Notes: a model not told the origin generated them from the letters alone. DNA of 64,000 nt from Ichthyophis bannanicus (GCA_033557465.1 CM066035.1:902317309-902381308), one strand, 5' to 3'; counted from the first letter of the stretch, positions 20,871 to 34,267 are shown. Translations and numbers: made by a program.

Positions 20871-22870
20871 CTACACTACATCTTCCAGTAAAAAATTCCA
20901 GAGTTTGATTACACGTTGAGTGAAAAAACATTTTCTTTTATTAGTCTTAAATAGTTTACTCTGTAGCTTCATTACATGTCCCCTAGTCTTTCTATATTCT
21001 GATAATGTAAACAATCGATCTACGTTTACCCATTCCACTCCGTTCATTAATTTATAGACTTCTATCATATCTCCCCTCAGCCGTCTCTTTTCCAGGTTAA
21101 AGAGCCTAACCCTTTTAGCCTTTCTTCATAGGAGTATCCTTCCATCCCCTTTACCATTTTGGTGGCTCTTCTCGGAACCTTTTCTAATAACGCTATATCC
21201 TTTTTAAGATACGGCGACCAGAATTGCACACAATATTCAAGGTGCGGTCTCACCATGGAACGATATAGAGGCATTATAATATCTTTTGTTTTATTTTCCA
21301 TTCCTTTCCTTATGATACCTAGCATTCTATTTGTTCTCTTGGCCGCCGCTGCACAATGGGCCGAGGGTTTTAACATGTTATCCACAATGACGCCTAAATC
21401 TTTTTCCTGGGTGGTGGTTCCTAATGTGGAACCTTGCATCTTGTAACCATAGTTTGGGTTGTTCTTCCCTAGGTGCATACGTTTGCACTTGTCCACATTA
21501 AATTTCGTCTGCCATTTTGATGCCTAGTCTTCCAATTTATCAAGATCCTCTTGCAATTTTCCACAATCCTCTTGGGTTTTAACAACTTTAAATAGTTTTG
21601 TGTCATCTGCAAATTTGATAACCTCACTCGTTATTCCCTTTTTCAGGTCATTTATGAATATGTCAAAAAGCAGCGGACCCAGCACAGATCCCTGGGGTAC
21701 ACCACACTTCACCTTTCTCCATTGGGAAAATTGGCCATTTAGCCCTGCCCTCTGCTTTCTATCTTTTAACCAGTTCCTGATCCACAATAGTACACTGCCT
21801 CCTATCCCATGACTCTTTAGTTTTGCCAAAAGTCTCTGATGAGGGACCTTGTCAAAGGCTTTCTGAAAGTCCAGATACACTATATCAACTGACTCACCTT
21901 TGTCCACCTGTTTATTCACACCTTCAAAAAAACATAACAGATTAGTAAGACAAGATCTTCCTTGTCTAAAGCCATGTTGGCTGTCTCCCATTAGGCCATG
22001 ACTATCTACATGCTGAGTAATTTTGTTCTTTATGATGGTTTCTACCATTTTTCCTGGTACTGACGTCAGGCTCACCGGTCCGTAGTTTCCCGGATCACCC
22101 CTGGAGCCCGTTTTATAAATTGGCGTTACATTGGCGATCCTCCAATCTTCAGGTATTCTAGATGATTTTAATGAAAATCCACAGATTACTAATAGCAGGT
22201 CTGCAATCTCATATTTCAGTTCTTTCAACATCCTAGGATGTATACCTTCCGGTCCAGGTGATTTGCTACTCTTCAGTTTATCTAATAGTTGTAATACATC
22301 TTCCCGATGTATTGATATTTCCTTCAATTCTTCCGCACCTTTAAATACCACTTCAGTCATGGGTAACATCCCTACATCTTCCTCAGTAAAGACTGAAGCA
22401 AAGCAAATTCAGTCTCTCCGCTATCGCCTTGTCGCCTCTTAGTGCCCCTTTAACCCCTCTATCATCTAATGGACCAACTGACTCACAAGTTTTTTGCTAC
22501 GAATGTACTTGAAAAAGTCTTTATTTTGTGTTTTTGCTTCCGCAGCAAGCTTCTTCTCAAATTCTCCCTTTGCCTGCCTTATCAATGCCTTGCATTTGAC
22601 TTGCCAGTGCTTGTGCTATTTCCAGGTTTCGTCGTTAGGCTCTTTTTTCCATTTCCTGAAAGATGCTTTTTTGGCAACAACAGCCTCTCTGAACTCACCT
22701 TTAAACCATGCTGGCAGTTTTTTGGCTTCCTTCCACTTTTTTTAAAGTGTGGAATACAGCTGGTCTGGGCTTCCAAGATAGTAGTTTTCAACAACACCCA
22801 AGCTTGTTGTAAGTCTTTAACCTTTGCAACGTCTCCTTTTAGTTTTTTCTTAACTATTTTCCTCATTTTA
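20871..22870 (-). pseudogene. CR1 copy 3 ORF2, RT part
   Basis: Pieces at 20871-21068, 21077-21496, 21524-22369 and 22582-22866 cover the thumb, the RT core (G-V-P-Q-G-S, F-A-D-D-T-K-L) and the linker. They are separated by a stop near 21524 and frameshifts near 21070, 22400 and 22740. The catalytic motif itself is intact. Confidence 0.8.
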
Positions 22871-22900
22871 TCATAATCTCCCTTTCGAAAGTTAAAAGGT

Positions 22901-25900
22901 GTTGTTGTTAAGTGCCGTCGAGTCGGAGTCGACTCAGGGCGACCCTCTGGATAGCTATCCTAAATTGTGTTCGGTCTTCAGTCAGGCGGCTCATTGACGA
23001 CAGACTGGTACCTGTAGCTGTTGTTATTGTATCGATCCATCTCATTGCTGGCCTTCCTCTTTTGCGTTGACCTTCTATCTTGCCAAGCATAATGTCTTTC
23101 TCTAATGATCTCTCTCTTCGCATGATGTGTCCAAAGTATGAAAGTCGAAGTCTTGTCATCTGAGCTTCTAAAGAAAACTTAGGTTTGATCTCCTCTAGTA
23201 CTGACTGGTTTGTTCTTCGGGCAGTCCATGGTATACACAGTATTCGCCGCCAGCACCATAATTCAAAGGAATCAATTTTCTTCCTATCTGCCTTTTTCAC
23301 TGTCCAGCTTTCACATCCATATGATGTTATTGAAAATACCATGGCTTGAACAAGTCAAATCTTTGTATGGAGAGAGACATATCTGCTCTTGAGAATCTTA
23401 TCTAGGTCTTTCATAGCCATTCTGCCAAGAGCAATGCGTCGTCTGATTTCTTGACTGCTTGTTGCTTCTTTATTGATAGTTGATCCAAGTAGGTTAAAGT
23501 TGTTCACAATTTCAAATTCTTCTCCTTCAATGATGAACCTGTTGATTATGCCAGTTGTCATGATCTTTGTCTTCTTTACATTAAGGTGCAGGCCCATTTT
23601 GAGACTATGTTCTTTGATTGTGAGAAGCAAATGTTTCAGATCATCTTCACTTTCAGCCAGTAATGTGGTATCATCAGCATAGTGAAGGTTGTTGATGAGT
23701 CTTCCACCAATCTTCACACCTCTGTTGTCTTCATACAATCCTGCTTCTCTGATGATTTGTTCTGCATATAAATTAAACAGGTAGGGGGAAAGTATGCGGC
23801 CTTGTCTTACACCTTTGCTTATTTTAAACCATTCTGTTTCTCTTTGTTCCATTCGAATTGTTGCTTCTTGATCAATGTACAGATTGCGCAAGAGAACGAT
23901 CAGGTGTTCTGGTATACCCATGCTTCTTAATGTGGCCCAGAGTTTCTCATGGTTTACACAGTCAAAAGCCTTGTTATAGTCGATAAAGCACAAATAGATA
24001 TCCTTTTGGTATTCTTTAGTCTTTTCAAGGATCCATCTCACATCCGCAATGATGTCTCTCGTTCCTCGCCCTTTCCTGAACCCTGCTTGCACTTCAGGTA
24101 GTTCTTGTTCCAGGTATGGCTGTAGTCTCTTTTGAATAATCTTCAGTAGAATCTTGCTGGCATGTGGGATTAGAGCGATTGTGCGATAATTTCCACAGTC
24201 AGTTGGATCACCTTTCTTTAGTATTGGTATAAACACAGATCTTTTCCAGTCAGTTGGCCATGATGTTGTCTTCCATATTTCTTGGCAGAGCCTTGTGAGT
24301 ACGGTAGCAGCTGCATCAGATTGCTGCAATACTTCTATGGGAATGCTATCAATGCCTGGTGCTTTGTTCTTTGATAAGGCTTTCAATGCTGCTTCAACTT
24401 CTTCTTTCATCACCAATGGTTCCCGATCATAAGGTACAGGTTGAAACAGCTGTTGGTCCACTTGATTTTATCATATAAAAACTCTGTATATTCCTTTCAC
24501 CTTTTCTTGATCTTCTCAGCATCATTCAACATAGAACCTTGAGCATCTTGTAACATTCCAATTCGAGGCTGGAACTTTTTCTTTAACTCTCGTAGCTTTA
24601 GGAAAGCCGATCTTGTTCTTCCTCTAATAGTTTCTGCTTCTATTTCCTTGCAATTGTAGTACTTTTCCTTGTCCTGTCTTGCTGCACGTTGGAAATCTCT
24701 GTTGAGTTCTGCGACTGTCTTTCTTTCTCCTCTGGCTTTAGCTTCTCTGCGTTTCAGGGCAATTTTCAGCGTTTCTTCCATCATCCATTTTGGCCGTTTT
24801 TGCTTTTTCACCTTTTGTAGAGACTTCTCGCTTTCTTCCAACACAACCTTCTTGATGTCATTCCATAACTCTTCCGGAGCTCTGTCATTTGTATCTAAAG
24901 CAGCAAATCGATTTTGCAGGCAGTCTTTAAATTCCAGTGGTATATTCTCAAGGTCATATTTTGCTGCATTCATGAGTGGTTTGCTCTTTTTCAACTTTAG
25001 CTTGAGTTTGCATACTAGTAGTTGATGATCTGTACCAGAGTCAGCTCCAGGTTTTGTCTTTGTTGATGTTACAGAGCTTTTCCATCGTTGACTTCCACAG
25101 ATGTAGTCAATTTGATTTTTATACAATCTATTGGGTGAAGTCCATGTGTACAGTCGCCGCTTGTGTTGCTGGAAGAAGTTGTTTGAGATGAATAGATCAT
25201 TGGTCTTGCAGAATTCTATCAGTCTTTCTCCAGCTTCATTTCTGTTGCCAAGTCCATATTTTCCAACTACTTTGCCTTCTTGTTGCCAACTTTTGCGTTC
25301 CAGTCACCCATGACTATCAGGATATCCTGTTTGCATGTTCTGTCAATTTCAGCTTGTACTTGTTCATAGAACTCTTCAATTTCATTCTCTTCTGCAGCTG
25401 TTGTTGGGGCATATACTTGAATTATAGTTGTGTTGATAGGCAATCCTCGTAGACGAATAGAGATTAAGCGTTCGCTGACTGCATTGTATTTCATTACAGT
25501 TCTTGCAAGTTTCTTCTTTATTATAAATGCAACACCATTTCTTCTTTGTCTTTCATTTCCAGCATAGTAGACCATGTGATCATCTGATGCAAAGTGCCCC
25601 ATGCCAGTCAATTTCAGTTCGCTGACACCCAACAGATCAAGTTGTACACGTTCCATTTCATTCTTGACCACCTCCAACTTCCCTTGGTTCATGCTTCATA
25701 CGTTCCATGTTCCAATGTGTAAGACATCTTTACAGCTTCTGACTCTCATTTCATGCGCAGCTACATCAGCAGTCAGACTTCCCGAGGGCTGTGATCCAAC
25801 CACATCATAAATGCTGGCTTTACTTTGAAAAGTCTTCAGCTCTTTCCCAGGAGCTAGTTGAGTGCCTTCTGACCTGGGGGTCTCATCTTCCAGCACCATA

Positions 25901-26211
25901 GCACAATTTGTTTTGTTGTGACTATCCATTGGGTTTTCATGGCAAGATAAAGAAATAGATTGCCGGGCCTTTCTTCCGCGCAGTTTAAGTTTGGTGTTGT
26001 TGCCGTTGTCACAAAAATGTGATCCTCCGCCGTCAACACTGTCCCATTCTGCTGCTGCCCAGATGGGTGGTTTGTCTTGGTCTGGCACCTCAGCTGAGAC
26101 CTGTCCATCTTGGGAGACCCTGCCAGTAGTTAAACTACCGATAGTTTAGCTCTCAGCATCACAGATGCACGCAAGCCCTCACAGCACGACAAGCTGCAAA
26201 CCAAGTGAGAG
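22901..26211 (-). mobile_element. Full-length RTE-type (RTE/Vingi-like) LINE
   Basis: It is flanked by an 11-bp target duplication, AGTTAAAAGGT, at 22890-22900 and 26212-26222. The minus-strand 3' tail is ...GGCACTTAACAACAAC. One ORF encoding endonuclease and reverse transcriptase is broken into five frames. I cannot separate RTE (BovB-like) from Vingi by eye. It inserted into CR1 copy 3, whose frame matches on both sides. Confidence 0.85.
22908..26088 (-). pseudogene. RTE-type endonuclease-reverse transcriptase, broken
   Basis: Reading from 26088 down, the endonuclease start H-I-G-T-W-N-V is followed by a TGA where Arg is expected (25694), a CpG-type mutation. Then come S-E-L-K-L-T-G, the metal-site G-D-W-N-A-K-V-G-N near 25290, and G-T-D-H-Q-L-L-V-C near 25010. 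The RT piece at 23355-24461 has A-L-I-P-H, F-I-D-Y-N-K-A-F-D, G-V-R-Q-G and the catalytic Y-A-D-D. The C-terminal piece at 22908-23342 has G-H-I-M-R-R and R-G-R-P-A-M-R-W-I-D. Breaks lie near 23350, 24480, 25200 and 25694. The protein would mobilise this LINE and probably dependent SINEs. Confidence 0.85.
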
Positions 26212-26213
26212 AG

Positions 26214-26990
26214 TTAAAAGGTAGTACTGTGGATCCTTACTATCCCTCCTCCACTAAATAAATCAAACGCGATCATGCTATGATCACTATTGTGAAGTGG
26301 CCCCAACACCCTTATCTCTTGCACAAGATCTGGTGTTCCACTAAGGACTAGGTCCAATATGGCTTCCCCTCTGGTCGGTTCATGAACCAGCTGCTCCAAG
26401 AAGCAGTCATTTAATTCATCTAGAAACTTTATCTCCCTAGCATGTCCTGCCGTGACACTGACCCAGTCGATACCGGGGTAATTGAAATCATCCATTATTA
26501 TTACAGTGTTGTAACTTTTGTTAGCTTCCCTGATTTCTTTGAGCAGTTCTTCATCCATTTGTTCATTCTGGCTAGGTGGTCGATGGTACACCCCCACTGC
26601 CATCGCCTTTCCCTTTTTACATGGAATTTCAATCCATAGAGATTCTACAGCAAATTTTGTTTCCTGCAAAACTTTAATCCTTTCTGACTCAATGCCCTCT
26701 CTAACATAGAGTGCAACCCCTCCACCAATTTGATCAGCTCTATCATTAGATATAGTTTGTTGTCCTCCTTCCACCATGTCTCTGATATTCCAGTCATATC
26801 TAACCTCTCATTTAGTGTTATATATTCTAACTCTCCCATCTTATTTTTTAGACTTCTAGCATTTGCATACAAGCATTTTAGAGACTGTATTTTATTCATA
26901 TTAATCTGGCTATTGGTAGACATGGGTAATTTGGGATCTTTAAGCTGTGTCTGCTCCATACTCGAGGGCATGTTGGCTACTTTACTCTTT
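26214..26990 (-). pseudogene. CR1 copy 3 endonuclease part of ORF2
   Basis: It continues the endonuclease with G-G-G-V-A-L-Y-V-R-E-G, G-V-Y-H-R-P-P, D-D-F-N-Y-P-G-I-D-W (G changed to D in the metal motif) and S-D-H-S-M-I. The N terminus (26645-26971) is in another frame because about 20 bases near 26750 are missing. Confidence 0.8.
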
Positions 26991-27082
26991 TTTTGGAACC
27001 TCTCTGCTTTTGGTAGTATCCTTCAGGGATACATTCTTCCGAACCATGTGCTCTTGGGCAACTGTTGGCTTTCACCTATTAT

Positions 27083-27990
27083 CTAGTTTAAAAGCTGCAC
27101 TATCTCCTTTTTAAAGGTTAATGCCAGCAGCCTTGTTCCATCCCGGTTAAGGTGAAGCCCATCCCTCCGGAAGAGCCTCTCCTTTCCCCAGAATGTTCCC
27201 CAGTTCCTAACAAATCCAAAACCCTCATCTCTGCACCATTGTCTCATCCACGCATTGAGACTCCGGAGCTCTGCCTGCCTTTTGGGTCCTGCGCGTGGAA
27301 CGGGAAGCATTTCGGAAAACGCTACCCAGGAAAGTCTGGATTTCAACTTCCTTCCTAAAAGCCTAAATTTAGCCTCCAGAACCTCCCTACCACATTTTCC
27401 TATGTCATTGGTACCGACATGTACCAAGACAGCAGACTCCTCCCCTTATCTAGGTGGCGCGTGAGGTCCGCTACCTTCGCACCAGGCAGGCATGTTACCA
27501 GGCGATTATGACGTCCACCAGCCACCCAGCTATCTACTTGCCTAATGATCGAATCACCAACTATAACTGCTGACTTAACCCTTCCCTCATGAGCACATGG
27601 CCCTGGAGAAACTTCCTCGGTGTGAGAGGGTTATACATAACCTGGAGGACAGGTCCTAGTTACAGGATCACTTCCTGCCACACCAGGGTGATGCTCTCCT
27701 GTCACGTGAAATCTCTCCTCCATGGCAACAGGGATGCTGCGTGACTGGAGGTGGGACTTCAGGACTATATCTCTGTAGGTCTCGTCTATGTACCTCTCTG
27801 TCTATCTTAGATTTCCAAGTCTGCTACTCTAGCCTCTAGAGAACGGACTTGTTCCTGAGAGCAAAGAGCTCCTTGCACCTAGTGCACACGTAAGACCTCT
27901 CACCAACTGGGAGAAAATCATACATGTGACACTCAATGCAAAAGACTGGAAAGCCCCCATCTCGCTGCTGGACTGCTGTCTGCATCTTAG
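27083..27990 (-). pseudogene. CR1 copy 3 ORF1 (esterase), broken
   Basis: The C-terminal half is open (27083-27427) with G-T-N-D-I-G and D-G-L-H-L-N. The N-terminal half, with the zinc pairs, is readable to about 27980 but contains a deletion of roughly 20 bp near 27445 and further indels. Confidence 0.75.
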
Positions 27991-28680
27991 TTTTAAGCTT
28001 GTGTTTAGATCTAAGTTCTTTACTTACTAAGGGTTGCTATGGATATGTATACTAATAAAACTGTACCTAATACGTTTAATATACCTTGTTCACCTGAAGC
28101 TTAATTAATCTCAGGCCCTTAGTGTATGACTGATTTGGATAACGAGCTTCACCTGAAAGCACCTCCTTTCCTTTAAGATGTGTTAAGTACTTATAAAGCT
28201 ACGATTATCCCAGAGGTGGTTGGGTGTTGGCGAGTGAGGGAGGGGGATAACACTTATTAAAAGAGGGCTGCTACACAGTACCCTGTCCTGTGCTGCTGAG
28301 GTAAGCTGTGACCAACTTCCTGGGTGATTAACAGTCCTTGCTTGGATAGGAGGAGTCTTTCAAAATGGCCTTTTGACCTGCCACCTGGTGTTAACACCTA
28401 TTGAAAAGGTTTCACAGGTCTCTTGCCCCCTAGGTACAAGACCTTTTTGTAAGGGTCTCTAGAAGACTTTATTTGTGCTCAAAGAGTACTGACCCTGTTT
28501 TGCCTTTTATGCTAAGTTATATTCTGATTTGATTTAAATTACAGCTCTTTGCTGCTGCTAGTCTCTGACTTATTATGAAATTTAAACTACAAGGTCTCTG
28601 CTGGATTCTTCATTTAACCAGAAAGCTCTCTTCTGTGTTTTAAATTTAAACTAATGGTATTTTGCTTAAATGTAAAACAA

Positions 28681-29589
28681 ATAAAATAATTAGCATGCCT
28701 TGGTAATATAAGGTGCAAAAGTAATCATTAATATGTGAAAATAGCTCAGTTGAAAAATACTGTAAATATTGCATGGAGTTATTCATCAGGCTGTCTTTCC
28801 ATTAAATCTCCCAGGCTCAGGGTAATTAGAATGGATCCATGTGCCATCATGTGAAACAGTCTATGACTCTGTCTTTGCTAATAAACTGAAATTAGAAACT
28901 GTATGGTTCGGAGGATCACAAAGAAAGGAATAGCAACGTTCAGCAGGGATCAGTTTGTAAAATGTCCTCATCACAAAAGTCATCATTGTAATCTGCGATC
29001 TGCACAGCCTTTTTGTTTACAGAAAATTGAAATGTATGGGAGACCCTATATCCCAAATGGGAGACCTTATATCCCAATAGGTACCTCAGTTCATGGGTGA
29101 GATTGATTTCATGTCCATGGAAATCATCCAGTATCTGGATCTCTGCAGGATAAAATAGTCATTTCACCCACATTAAGGATAACATTTTTTTTTTTTTGGA
29201 ACAGCAAGCAAACACTGCTGGGAAGAGGAACTCTGTTATTAATTTCATATTTTTCATAATAAAAATAACTTCACTCAGTGGTGTACTAACGAACAAAACA
29301 TTTCAAAAGCAACTTTTGTTTTGGAGAAATCATCATACTTATTCAAAGCAACTTTGAATTTCTTTTTCACATTGAGGTAACAAACCACAAAAAGGTGGGG
29401 GGAGGGGGATTTTCAGCACCAGTGGCTAAAGTCGCTAACGTGGCTAGTCTCTGGCACTGAAATTTAAACACAGATATTCATTGCTGGGTCATATCCAGCC
29501 CCGGCATTTAATATTCATGTTCGCCATGTTCTCACGAGGCTAACTTGGCAGTGACAATATTGAGCCACTACCCGGTTAGCTAACATGGC
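28681..29589. other. Unassigned AT-rich spacer
   Basis: No coding frame above 65 codons and no element end that I can name. A T-run lies at about 29188-29199. At 29400-29580 there is a short block with TTTAATATTCATG and CACTACCCGGTTAGCTAAC, resembling 19495-19770, perhaps a SINE or MITE family. Confidence 0.4.
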
Positions 29590-30231
29590 GAAAGACCAGG
29601 CGAAACATGCAGGAATGCAGTCTTCACAGATAGGTATCATCGGTACTGACGGAGCCCGCACGGGAATGCCCCCCAGCTTCCAGTATGGAGAGCTGCCTTC
29701 TGGCGTTCCTCACATCTCTCTTCATTTCTTAAGCGGAGCTAGCAGGAAGTCTTTCCTGTCACTGCCAAAAACAACTCTCTTTTTTAGTAGTTGTTTTATT
29801 TCTGTGCTCTGCCTTCCTGTCGATTGCCGGTATCCTTCTCGGATACCGGCTCTATTCTTTTTTTATTTTTTCTTTAATTTTACTATCTTTTTTTCTTCAG
29901 GTGGTTCTACCGCCGTTTTAGGTCTCAGGCCTACATATTTTTTTTTGTTAGTCATGGACAAACACATCAGTGGCTTCACAAAATGTTCCAAGTGCTCCGG
30001 CATCATCAGTCATTTATTCCCACGATTGGTGTCTTAAATGTTTGGGCCCGGACTATAAGCCAGACAATTGTCCTTTGTGCAAGCAGATGACCAAACAAGG
30101 CCTACAGAATAAGGCTAAGCAGTATGACTCACTGTTCGCCCCAGATTCGATTTCAGTAGCCTTGGCATCATCGAGGGGCTCGACCTCCTCTGCTGGGTCT
30201 GAGGTCTCCATTAAAGTCCAAACATAAGTCA
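29590..30231 (+). mobile_element. 5' end of a DIRS element related to family B
   Basis: It starts with a terminal repeat like that of family B: CAGGAATGCAGTCTTCACAG, then a GGTAC-type block and GGAGCCCGCACGGGAATGC. The leader is T-rich. A gag start M-D-K-H-I-S-G-F-T-K-C-S-K-C at 29954 is followed, after a frameshift near 30000, by W-C-L-K-C-L-G-P-D-Y and N-C-P-L-C, the same three Cys pairs as in the other gag proteins. At about 30231 it is cut by the plus-strand CR1. Confidence 0.7.
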
Positions 30232-31877
30232 AAATTATCCTTGGCTTTGGTCTTTACTGAAGAAGATGTAGTGAAGTTATCCATGACTGAAATGGTATTT
30301 AAAGGTGATGCATCAGAAGAATTGAAAGAAATATTGATAAACTGGTAAGATATATTATAAGTATTTGATAAGCTAAACAGTAGCAGATCACCTGGACCGG
30401 ATTGTATATACCCGAGGGTGTTTAAAGAACTAAAAGATGAGATTGCAGACCTACTATTATTAATCTGTGAACTATCATTAAAAATCATTTGTAGTACCTG
30501 AAGACTGGCGAATGATCAATGTAACGCCAATTTTTAAAAACGGTTCCAGGGACAGTGATCCTGACATCAGTACTGGGCAAAATGGTAGAAACCATTATAA
30601 AGAACAACATTATTGAATATGTAGATACTCATAGTTTAATGGGATAAAGCCTATAGGGCTTTAGCCAAGAAAGGTCTTGTCTTACTAATCTGTTATATTT
30701 TTCTTTGAAGGTGTGAATAAACAGGTAGACAAAGAATAAAGGTGTGAATAAAGCTGGTCAATATAGTGTATCTGGATTTTCAGAAAGCGTTTGACAAGGT
30801 CCCGCATGAGAGACTCTAGGCAAAGTTAAAAAGTCACGGGATAGGAGGCAGTGTGCTATTGTGGATCAGGAACTGGTTAAAAGATAGAAAGCAGAGAGGG
30901 TAGGGGTTGAATAGCCAATTTTCCCAGTGGAGAAAGATGAATAGTGGAGTACCCCAGGATTCTGTTCTGGGTCTGCTGCTTTTTAACATATTCGTAAATG
31001 ACCTGGAATTGTTAATAACGCACGAGGTAATTAAATTTGCAGATGACACAAAATTATTCCAAGTTGTTAAAACACAAGACAACTGTGAAAAATTGCAAAA
31101 GGACCTAGATAAATTGGAAGACTGGACGTTCAAATGACAGATGAAATTTAATGTGGACAAGTGCAAAGTTATGCCCTAGTAAAGAACCCAAATTATGGTT
31201 ACATGATGCAAGGCTTCATATTAGGAACCACCACGCAGGAAAAAGATTTAGGCATCATCGTGGATAACACGTTGAAACCCTCTGCCCAGTGTGCGGCAGC
31301 GGCCAAGAAGCAGATAAAATGCTAGGAATCATAAAGAAAGGAATGGAGAATAAAACAGAGAATATTATAATGCCTCTATATCATTCCATGATGTGACCGC
31401 ACCTTGAATATTGTGTGCAATTCTGGTCATATCTTACAAAGGATATAGCGTTATTAGAAAAGGTACAGAGGAGAGCCACCAAAATGGTAAAGGGGATGGA
31501 ATGATATCCCCATGAGGAGAGGCTTAAAAGGTTAGGGCTTTTAGACCTCAGAGAGACGGCTGAGGGGGGGAGATATGATAGAGGTCTATAAATTAATGAA
31601 TGGCATTGAACTGTTCTTTATGCCATCAAAATGTAGAAAGACTAAGGGACATGCAATGAAGCTACAGGGTAACCCATTTAAAACTAATAAAAGAGAGTAT
31701 TTTTTCACTTGACACGTAATCTAACTCTGGAATTCGTTACTGGAGGATGTAGTAAAAGCTATTAGTGTAGCCGGGTTTAAAAAGGTTTTGGACAAGTTCC
31801 TGGAGGAAAGGTCCATAAACCATCATTATTAAAGTGGACCCAGGTAATCCACTGCTTCCCTCAATACAAGCATGTGT
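30232..31877 (+). pseudogene. Plus-strand CR1 fragment (RT and start of 3' UTR)
   Basis: The fragment begins in the linker of ORF2 (V-F-T-E-E-D-V) and follows the RT through S-P-G-P-D, F-Q-K-A-F-D-K-V-P, G-V-P-Q-D-S, K-F-A-D-D-T-K-L, the thumb and the end of the ORF near 31830. It has more than ten stops or frameshifts and is the oldest CR1 here. The 3' UTR ends abruptly at 31877 where the minus-strand CR1 copy 4 is inserted; the true 3' tail must lie beyond the window. Confidence 0.8.
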
Positions 31878-32482
31878 CATAAGAACATAAGATATCCCAT
31901 ACCGGGTCAGACCAAGGTCCATCAAGCCCAGTATCCTGTTTCCAACAGTGGCCAATCTAGGTCACAAGTACCTAGCAGTTTCCCCAAAAGACACAGGTTC
32001 CACTATGCTTGTGTTGGGTCAAGCAGTGGATATATTTGTTGGTGTAAACAATCGATCTACGTATCTCCAGGAACAAGCAGGAATGTAGTTTTCACATATG
32101 GGTATCGTCAGTACCGATGGAGCCTGCGCGGGAACGCTCCCCAGCGTCCAATTAGGAAGCTATTTGGAGCATCCCACAGCGCCTGCGTGCTGCCTTCCCA
32201 CCTTTCCCAACTGCCTCTCTCCAGTTCTTCATTTTCTGCGGAGCCAGCAGGTCGTGTTCCTGTCACCGCAGAAAATTATTTTCCTTATTCTTCTTTTTTG
32301 TGGTCGCACCTGCCTTCCTCGATGCTATACCGGTACCGCCGGTTCTTCTTTCTTTCTTTCTCAAAAAAAAAAATAGTATTCTTTTTTTCAAACTTTTCTT
32401 TCCAGGTGCACGCACCATTTTGGGCCTTAGGCCCAAAATTTCCTCCACTGTGGAGAAACCCGCCTCGGGTTTTAAAAAATGA

Positions 32483-34267
32483 ACCAAGTGTGGCGGTACC
32501 ATCTCCATCTCCGACACCCACGAGTGGTGCCTTAAATGTTTAGGTCCTGACCACTCCATCTCCGAGTGCATGGCTTGTGCCATGATGTCCAAAAGGGGTC
32601 GACAGAACCGAGCTGCCAAGCTCAGTGCCCTTTTTCCCTCCGATGCAGCTTCGGTGGCATCGACGTCTTCCAGGGCTTCGTCTTCCTCCCATGGATCTCA
32701 GGTAACTAAACATAAGTCCAGCCGGTCCTCAAAGGGTAGATCTCCTTCCAAGCATCGAGATGCCTCTGGCGTTGCCCTTGAGGGTTCCATATCGGCAAAA
32801 TTGCCCCAGCGGGAGGCTTTGGCTTCCAAAGCATTATCGGGGATCCAGGATGTTCTTGAGGCCTTGACCTCGGCAGAACTACTGGTGCCATGCTCTGGGG
32901 TACCGGCTGTCTCCGGTACCAACACCCAGGCATCAGCAGAGTCGATAGACCAGAGGTTCCTGGCTATTGAACGCAGTCTGGCAGCTCTCCTTGCGGCATC
33001 GATGCCCTCGGAACTGCGTCAAACGATTCAACCGGCACCGATAGCATCTACATCAGTATCAGCTTTGCCGGCACCCAGTCATGCGATACCTTCTGGTGCC
33101 GATACACCAGTACCGATTACCCCCAGTACCGACTTCGGTCGGTACGGGTATCGGGCTCTTCAAGAGCATCCGGACAGATGATACTTCGAATTCTCGGAGG
33201 ACACCAAGGATTCTGATAGCTCTGCCGGTACCGGGATACTTCTCCCGGAGGAGCCTTCCTCTCCTAAACGAAGGATGTCTCCTCCAGAAGATATCTCCTT
33301 TCAAGAGTTCATCAGGGAGGTGGCTCGTAGATTGTCCAGTACTGTGACTCCTGAGACAGAGCCCAGAGCTAAGGAGTTGGAGATTTTACAATATCCCAAA
33401 GCTCCTAAGGAGGCAGCTATATTGCCTATCCATGAGATCTTACATGATCTCATGTTGAAATTGTGGGAGACACCTCTCACCACCTCTCCTCACTCTCGCA
33501 GACTGGATACCATGTATCGAGTCCCTCCTTGTCCTGGATTCCAGAAAACTCAGCTTCCTCACCACTCTATTGTAGTGGAATCAGCTATGAGAAGGATCAG
33601 GAGTGCAAAGAGGAATGCCTCTAATCCTCCAGGATGTGAGTGTAGAACTTTGGATGCCTTTGGACATCGTACTTTCCAGGATTCCACGCTTTCTGCCAGG
33701 ATCAGTTCCTATATTTTATATATGGGAATGTTCCTTAAAGAGGTCACAGGTGATTTAGAGGTTTTTAGCCCTCTTCTTCCTGAGGATAGAAGGCAGGATT
33801 TTCTCACACTGGTCAAACATGCCCAGGATGTGTCTAAGTTTGTCAACCGTGCAGCTTTTGACTGTTTTGAGTGCATAAGCAGAACCTCTGCCATTGTCAT
33901 AGGTGCCCGTAGAATTGCCTGGCTCCAGGCATCCGATTTGTAGCTCTGGGTGCAGGACAAACTGGGCAGTATCCCTTGTACAGGTGAGAATCTATTTGGC
34001 AAAAATTGGCAAGAAAAAGCCAATGAATTAGATGCTGACATCTCCACTTTGGATGGGCTATCCAAAGCCACAGCTGACCCTGCGAGAGAGAAATCTTTCA
34101 AAAAGCCTTTCTTCTCAAAAAAGAAGAGGTTTTATCCCTCTTATTCCCAGCAGGGACGTTCTGCAGGTCAGCCTGCCCGGAAGGGTCAGCAACCATCTAA
34201 ACAAAGGAAAGCAAAGACTGCTAAGCCTCAACCATCTCAGCAGTCTCAGCTGCCACAAGGCCTTTGA
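32483..34267 (+). pseudogene. DIRS B gag-like ORF1 with three stops
   Basis: One reading frame spans the whole gene, broken only by TGA at 32480, TGA at 33179 and TAG at 33941. The N-terminal cysteine cluster reads K-C-G-G with one Cys lost, then W-C-L-K-C-L-G-P-D-H and C-M-A-C. A Ser/Thr/Pro-rich central region follows. The conserved block P-G-F-Q-K-T-Q-L-P-H-H-S-I-V-V lies near 33535-33570, and a basic, Gln-rich tail ends the gene. It has the same layout as family A at clearly lower identity. Confidence 0.75.

Larger units (their letters stand above)
20632..28680 (-). mobile_element. CR1 copy 3, near full length, split by an RTE-type LINE
   Basis: The 3' tail begins at 20632. The ORF2 pieces are 20871-22900 and 26212-26990, ORF1 pieces run 27083-27990, and the 5' UTR runs to about 28680. 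The RTE-type insert at 22901-26211 separates the RT linker from the endonuclease. Relative to copy 1 the 5' UTR holds about 220 extra bases (28300-28520), and only one copy of the 113-bp repeat unit is clear. Several frameshifts make it inactive. Confidence 0.85.

Noticed and set aside
32061..32066. Target duplication around DIRS B copy 2
   Set aside because: The CR1 bases on both sides join directly; apparent short matches (T runs) are part of the element ends.
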